Shown here in pieces: positions 59,073-64,000 of a stretch of 64,000 nt of DNA. The stretch lies in the NCBI RefSeq assembly GCF_910592395.1, contig NC_088311.1, positions 11,100,501-11,164,500 on the forward strand. The letters are read 5' to 3'. Origin of the DNA: Lineus longissimus (Eukaryota; Nemertea; Pilidiophora; Heteronemertea; Lineidae). The number at the start of each line of letters is the position of its first letter. The first letter of the stretch is position 1. The translations under genes and the position numbers were made by a program. The notes beneath the pieces were generated by a model. It was not told the DNA's origin. It saw only the letters and a program-made list of their open reading frames with translations, and ran no database searches.

Positions 59073-61640
59073 GAGTTTAGCATGACTGCAAACACAAAAT
59101 GTGCATCAGAATGATCTACATCGCCATTCCAATCTTCCGTGAAAGCTATGTTTTAACAACTCGAGGTATTTGAAACATTGTCAGTTTCATATGTCACAGG
59201 TGACCAAGCAGGACGAATGTATTTCTTATTCCTTCTTTTCGATCTTACTCATTTCTGATTATCAATTACTTAATCCTAATAATCGGACGGTTGTGCCTGA
59301 GTTAGCAGCGTTCTTTATTCCAATAAGTAACAGACCGAGTCCTTACTAATTAAATATGAGTTAGTCCTTGCATAAAATCAGGACAGGGCAAATAATGTGA
59401 CTTGAGAATCAGGAAGGTCATTTTGAAAACGATGGTTCTGCAGCAATCAAACCACCAGGACTGAGTTGTTAGAAACCATGTTAGAAGACGTGCAAGAAAA
59501 TGATGAAGTCAAAATACAATACAATAATAATAATAATGATAATTTTATTCAACCACCATATTATAAGAGAATTAAAAGTACATGATACAATAAGTTTTGG
59601 CTGCCATTGCACGTGTATTGCATGTATGATGTACACAAATGTATGCGGCAAGAATACTTGAACAAAATGCCGTAAATGTGGCGATTTACTAAAGATTTTG
59701 GAGTCCGCTGTAATGTCATCCTGTTTAAACTTTCCAAATGGAATATTCCTTTCCATTTTTGAGCCGATTAAAACTGTTAAAGGGACAAAATCATCGTCTG
59801 CACGCACAAACCTGATCACACAGCTATTTTCTATACGCCACTAAAATAGTGCGCATAAAACTCCTCAAAATCACTTTGTTTTAGGAAGAATGTTTTCAAA
59901 CAAACACTTGAAATGCTAAATGACAACCTTTTTTGAATTTTTGGAATAAAAAAATTCACAAAAAGGCTTGCAGTTTCGTGGATGAGGGAATTCACCACAT
60001 TCAGATTGCAATGGGAACTCGCAGAACTAAAAATCCAGATGGCAGCACCAGTACTGAAAGGTACACTTCCCGTGCATTTTCCTAAAAAAAATTTAGTTTT
60101 GTTGATTTTCTCCCTAAAACTCATCAAAATAGAATTAAGGATCAATACAACATTATTTTTGGTGCTATTTCCCCATGTAAAGAAATTAAGGGATGAATTG
60201 ATCCGGGAAATGGCTTTTCTCATTACAACCATGGCCCACTTGTCTGCAGGGCCCCCTATTGGCAGGCTTTGTTGCTGTTTCCTCATTCAAGCAGGGTTCG
60301 GAACAACATCGATAAATAGTTCTGGTCATGCGCAAGGAGGTTGCATCACAGGGTGTAGCCCGTAGTGTTAAGCTTAAAATCCGCGAGACCGACTCTGACC
60401 GGATCGTTGGCAAAAGCCAGGACACGAACAAGAGTAGTTTTGGGAACTCGTTCACCCGACCGTAAAAACTTCGTAAGTAAGTACATATGTTTGTGAGGAA
60501 TTTTCCTCACAAACATACTCCTATACGAGGAACACAGTTTGCCCTCAACAATATGTCTTGTATTCTCAATAATGAGAGCCACTAACAGTGTAGAATGATG
60601 GGACCTCTTACCGAGGCCACACCCCCGATTTAAAACACTTCCTTGGAATGAGTCCAAAGCAGGAAAAATTTAGGCGTTCCATACCGAAAAATAGCGTAAG
60701 GATGGAATATAGATTTATACAAATATGTCTTAGCATCCGTTGACAAACCAGGAAACGAAAGTCCCTTATGGGCATGGCCAAAAGCGGCTTATTGCTTTAG
60801 CTTCCATTTCATGATAATAAAAATACTCTATATATTAAAACTAGAATTGGTATGTCTACCACCGCCTTAACCGCCAGATGGAATCTCCTAATTTTTAGTA
60901 TGCATGTAGATCAATCCTTATCAAATTTTACATGTGTTAGAAAGAACCATTTACCAATATCATGATAACATTCTACAACATTCCAAAACAAATGCCCGAG
61001 AAAAAATGACTTCTGTGCAGCATACCCGCAAATCGTCACTCGCGCATTGATATGGCCCTCTCAAATACGAGTTCCAAACATAACAGCAGAGACCACATTT
61101 TCCTAAATATATTGTCAAAAAGTATAATTCTGTGATGATTTAGTATCAACCTGAGATTGAGAATTAATTCCACTTTCAGCCATCATTCGCATATTTTAAT
61201 ATGCGACCATCAACACAGCAACATCGTCTGTGGGCGGTGAAAGCGAATAAATTCATAAATCCCGCCGTCCACCATCTAGACCAATACTTCGTCCCCAAAA
61301 GGGACATCCACTAGGGACGTCCCTTAGGGAATTAACGAAAAATATGGGTTGATATGGTTAAGTTGGGGGCTGGGGTGGGCAGATATTTTTTTTGTTCTCA
61401 GCCCACCCCGGACCCCGACTTAACCACATTAACTTATTAGCTTTGGTGTGATTATGAAGTTGGGCATGGCAGTGAAAGGTGGGGTTTCGGCCAACATTTC
61501 TAAAATGTGAATACAGTTGAAATAAGACCACACACCTATCCTGGCTTCAATATGCTCATGCTCCTGGTTTCCTTTAAATGATTCCTGGTCCCTGGGTACG
61601 AGTTTACTTGTATAGGGCACAGTTTCAGTCAGATTCACAA
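59073..61640. other. Intergenic, no gene recognised
   Basis: Overlapping frames of 90-151 codons on both strands at 59831-60657 show no known domain. A TAA/ATAATTTTATT stretch at 59520-59560 may be the antisense tail of a retroelement. A near-perfect 32 bp palindrome lies at 60486-60517. Confidence 0.4.
60486..60517. repeat. Near-perfect 32 bp palindrome
   Basis: TATGTTTGTGAGGAA followed directly by its inverse TTCCTCACAAACATA, with two central bases. It can extrude as a cruciform; no host function is implied by position. Confidence 0.8.
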
Positions 61641-61931
61641 AGGAAAACATTATGCCTATTTCTTGCATAAAGAAACACCATGCCTCCTTTCTGCAATAGG
61701 AAACATCGTGCCTCCTTCCTGCAATAGGAAACATCGTGCCTACTTCCTGCAATAGGAAACATCTTGCCTATTTCTTGAAAAGGAAAACATCATGCCTATT
61801 TCTTGCATAGGAAACACCATGCCTACTTCCTGCAATAGGAAACACCATGCCTACAATGTACTTCTTGCAATGGGAAACATCATGCCTACTTCTTGCAAAG
61901 GAAAACATTTTGCTAGTTTGTTGCATAAGGA
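61641..61931. repeat. Minisatellite, ~29 bp unit, about ten copies
   Basis: The unit is ATGCCTACTTCCTGCAATAG then GAAACACC, with variants (CTCC for CTAC, TTTCTTGCA for CTTCCTGCA). It lies just 3' of the GH130-like gene and could be in its 3' UTR. Confidence 0.85.
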
Positions 61932-62018
61932 AAAGATACCAGCAGCGTATTCTTTCACCAGTAAAACATGATAAAAAGTAGAATATGAATAACAGCCGTG
62001 TTACGATTGCCACAATTT

Positions 62019-63569
62019 TTAGAATATGTCCTTCTTTTCTTTTATATCAATTTGAATTTTTTTAAACAAATAATCCTGAATGCTCGTAGAGTTCACTGAA
62101 TCTCGATTGTCTCCTGCACTCAATTCTATCACATTGTCGAATAATGCCTTCACACCCGACACTCGAATCATGTAACACCTTGTATCACCAATGTTGACAG
62201 CAACATCAATCACGTCATCGTTTTCAACAATAATGCCAGTCGGGTAGAGAAACGTTCGGGATGTCCAAAATGGATGCCCAATCGTTTTTAAAATCGCCTG
62301 GTCGATTTTAAAGATATCACTAACGTATACAATGTGCCATCGGTCGATTCTAAGCAAGACAAGATGTGCATTTAGTTCCCTATCCGGGCTGCTACCAATT
62401 GAGGTGTGGGCCATGGAAACATAGTAATTCCCTCTGTATTTTTCGAACGGTGTCCCACCTCGTAGCACTTCGTGGTCCGCAGAATAATTGCCCGTATCTT
62501 GGAAGATAAACTCGCATCTCAAATCTTTTTTACATTTTACAACCCGCAATGGAAATAAAGTGTAAACAAAGTGGATGATACCATTAAGAACGATCGGAGA
62601 CCAGTTCTTTTCACTACTTCGGAGTTTGAAATTCTTAATTGTTGGCCGAAACAACTTACGTTCTTTGAAATCCCAAACGAAAAACCCAGTTACATAGAAC
62701 TTGTTCAACACCATAGAAAACACGACGTAAACCGTATCACCGACTTGGATGAGCCGTGGATCTTCGGGTCCTGAGAATTGTTGTTGTGTGATGGGAGCAG
62801 GGATTCCCAAAAGCTCTCCCCTGGTGATTGGCGTAAAGTCACTGTTGTATTTCTGCATGAAGAAAAAGCTATCTTGAAATTTATAAGCGTTCTTTTTTTT
62901 CTCCTCTAAACCCTGGTTCAGCCAGACCCTAATGACCACCAAGAGTTGTCCACGATGCCAAATCGATCCAATCGCCGCCGTTTTCAGCTTCGTTTTGTCA
63001 GTTGGTTCAGACAGGAACATTTTGGCGACGTCATGACCCACGTGGTCTGCGAAAGAATGCAACACACAGGTTGTTATTTCATAACTTTTGTCCACGGTTT
63101 TCTGCGAGAATATCCTTCCATCAAGTTTATAGGAGATGTGGTGGCTCTCTCGAGCGGTTATTCTGTTCGATCTGTTGTAGTTCCGATCGACACGGAGCGG
63201 CGTTGATCTGTTATAGTTCCGATGGACAGGGAGCGGCGTTGATATGTTGTAGTTCCGATCGACAGGGAGCGACGTTGATCTGTTGTAGTTCCGATCGACA
63301 GTGAGTGGCGTTGATCTGTTGTAGTTCCGATCGACGGGGAGTGGCGTTGATCTGTTGTAGTTCCGATCGACAGGGAGCGGCGTTGATCTGTTGTAGTTCC
63401 GATCGACAGGGAGTGGCGTTGATCTGTTGTAGTTCCGATCGACGGGGAGTGACCTTTGTCTGGCAGTGATTTCATTCTCTCGATTTAGACGTCGGAACAC
63501 CCAAATCAGATTTGTAATGAGAAGAAGCAGAGTTGCAGACAAAAAAACAATGCGAGTCTTTTTCGGCAT
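62019..63569 (-). CDS. Type II membrane protein with GH130-like five-bladed propeller and repeat stalk
   Basis: 516 residues, single exon. A short basic cytoplasmic tail (MPKKTR), one TM signal-anchor (7-24) and the luminal domain suggest a Golgi/secretory-pathway enzyme. Residues 41-136 are eight tandem 12-residue repeats (consensus LPVDRNYNRSTP), each with an N-R/I-S sequon. The catalytic-like domain (about 160-490) carries motifs seen in GH130-type propellers: GPEDPR (267-272), EKNWSP (320-325), RGGTP (370-374) and YPTG (442-445). GH130 enzymes cleave beta-mannosidic linkages by phosphorolysis or hydrolysis, and related folds act as mannosyltransferases; the actual activity here is unknown. 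Asp269 of EDPR is in the expected catalytic-acid region. The 36 bp repeat also keeps two other frames open, which are shadows. Confidence 0.8.
   Translation of the reverse strand: MPKKTRIVFLSATLLLLITNLIWVFRRLNRENEITARQRSLPVDRNYNRSTPLPVDRNYNRSTPLPVDRNYNRSTPLPVDRNYNRSTPLTVDRNYNRSTSLPVDRNYNISTPLPVHRNYNRSTPLRVDRNYNRSNRITARESHHISYKLDGRIFSQKTVDKSYEITTCVLHSFADHVGHDVAKMFLSEPTDKTKLKTAAIGSIWHRGQLLVVIRVWLNQGLEEKKKNAYKFQDSFFFMQKYNSDFTPITRGELLGIPAPITQQQFSGPEDPRLIQVGDTVYVVFSMVLNKFYVTGFFVWDFKERKLFRPTIKNFKLRSSEKNWSPIVLNGIIHFVYTLFPLRVVKCKKDLRCEFIFQDTGNYSADHEVLRGGTPFEKYRGNYYVSMAHTSIGSSPDRELNAHLVLLRIDRWHIVYVSDIFKIDQAILKTIGHPFWTSRTFLYPTGIIVENDDVIDVAVNIGDTRCYMIRVSGVKALFDNVIELSAGDNRDSVNSTSIQDYLFKKIQIDIKEKKDIF
63170..63450. 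repeat. 36 bp tandem repeat encoding the protein stalk
   Basis: Eight copies of a 36 bp unit (TTGATCTGTTGTAGTTCCGA is a conserved part) within the GH130-like gene. Copies differ by a few substitutions, several synonymous. Confidence 0.95.
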
Positions 63570-64000
63570 CCTTATAAGGAATGGCGGCGTAGATTGATCT
63601 GCAATGACTTAGTTTATGTTATGGGCACCAACCTCGCTGTGTTGACTATCGGAAGAAACACTATGAGTATCACCACTTAAGTGCAGGGCTGAAAAACAGG
63701 AATGAAAGCATGGCTGATTATAAATCCCGGCCAACGCACAGAATTTAAGATTAATTTTGATAATTTGATTAATATCCTCGCCCTGATTTGAGGCCTAGGG
63801 AATCAATATGATTGATTGATTGATTGATTGATTTGTTTTATTCCACCTCAAAGATGAGTATACAATCAAAATACATGTTATGTTATATAGTTAATGAACA
63901 GAATTACAGAAATAAACAATTATACAGGGTGCAGTAAAATACAGAGATGTGATCCGTGTAGTGCAAAAGATTCAAGAAGATCGCCATCTACAACACCTGA
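63570..64000. other. 5' flank of the GH130-like gene; retroelement tail at right edge
   Basis: TTGATTGATTGATTGATTGA microsatellite at about 63810-63832, followed by TTTTATTCCACCTCAAAGAT. This is the expected look of an antisense CR1/L2-like LINE 3' end, which would continue outside the window. No promoter motif is clear. Confidence 0.4.

Noticed and set aside
59831-60657. Several frames of 89-151 codons on both strands
   Set aside because: They overlap each other in conflicting frames and show no domain, splice logic or signal peptide that I can support.
63002-63475. Alternative frames of 100-105 codons over the GH130-like gene
   Set aside because: The 36 bp repeat unit is a multiple of three, so other frames stay open by chance; only the minus frame continues through the enzyme domain.
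1-64000. CRISPR array or prokaryotic defence locus
   Set aside because: Tandem repeats here lack unique regular spacers, and the window is clearly animal nuclear DNA.

Overview
The window looks like nuclear DNA of a bilaterian invertebrate, most likely marine (lophotrochozoan or invertebrate deuterostome; I cannot decide which). Evidence: AT-leaning intergenic DNA, split genes with GT-AG introns, a TGF-beta family prodomain exon, a rhodopsin-class GPCR, tRNA-derived SINEs, decayed non-LTR retrotransposons, and many short inverted-repeat DNA elements. No bacterial operons, rRNA or CRISPR arrays are present. All confident host genes lie on the minus strand.

Layout. 1-5297: first coding exon of a GDF8/11 (myostatin)-like gene plus the start of its first intron; the remaining exons lie beyond the left edge, and the intron holds two SINEs and a GAT microsatellite. 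5.3-14.4 kb: gene-poor DNA with two decayed non-LTR fragments, a pogo/Tigger-like MITE and a degenerate repeat family. 14.4-20.4 kb: two near-identical foldback elements, about 1 kb each, in direct orientation around a 3.9 kb segment that carries a two-exon gene (gene A). 20.4-35.7 kb: repeat-rich DNA with a reverse transcriptase relic, a large hairpin, a mariner-type foldback MITE and a SINE. 35.7-39.8 kb: gene B, a larger relative of gene A, with one N-terminal Cys-containing (PAN/apple-like) exon and two copies of a domain of about 330 residues, each encoded by one phase-0 exon. 42-49.6 kb: a dense cluster of MITEs, including three with 8-10 bp target duplications (Mutator-like). 49.9-50.9 kb: intronless peptide-type GPCR. 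51-61.6 kb: mostly non-genic DNA with a foldback MITE, SINE pair and a probable Harbinger-derived element. 62.0-63.6 kb: intronless type II membrane protein with a GH130-like five-bladed propeller on a stalk of eight 12-residue repeats.

Most notable results. (1) Genes A and B define a family I do not recognise: a secreted-looking Cys-containing module followed by one or two single-exon domains of about 330 residues. (2) The two foldback elements flanking gene A carry exchanged 8 bp target duplications: the duplication left of copy 1 matches the one right of copy 2, and the one right of copy 1 matches the one left of copy 2 (7/8). This is the pattern expected if a circular or tandem intermediate carrying gene A had inserted through the element. 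(3) The stalk of the GH130-like protein is a tandem array of N-glycosylation sequons.

Exon boundaries were chosen from splice-site sequence, conserved phase and paralogue comparison; no transcript evidence was available.
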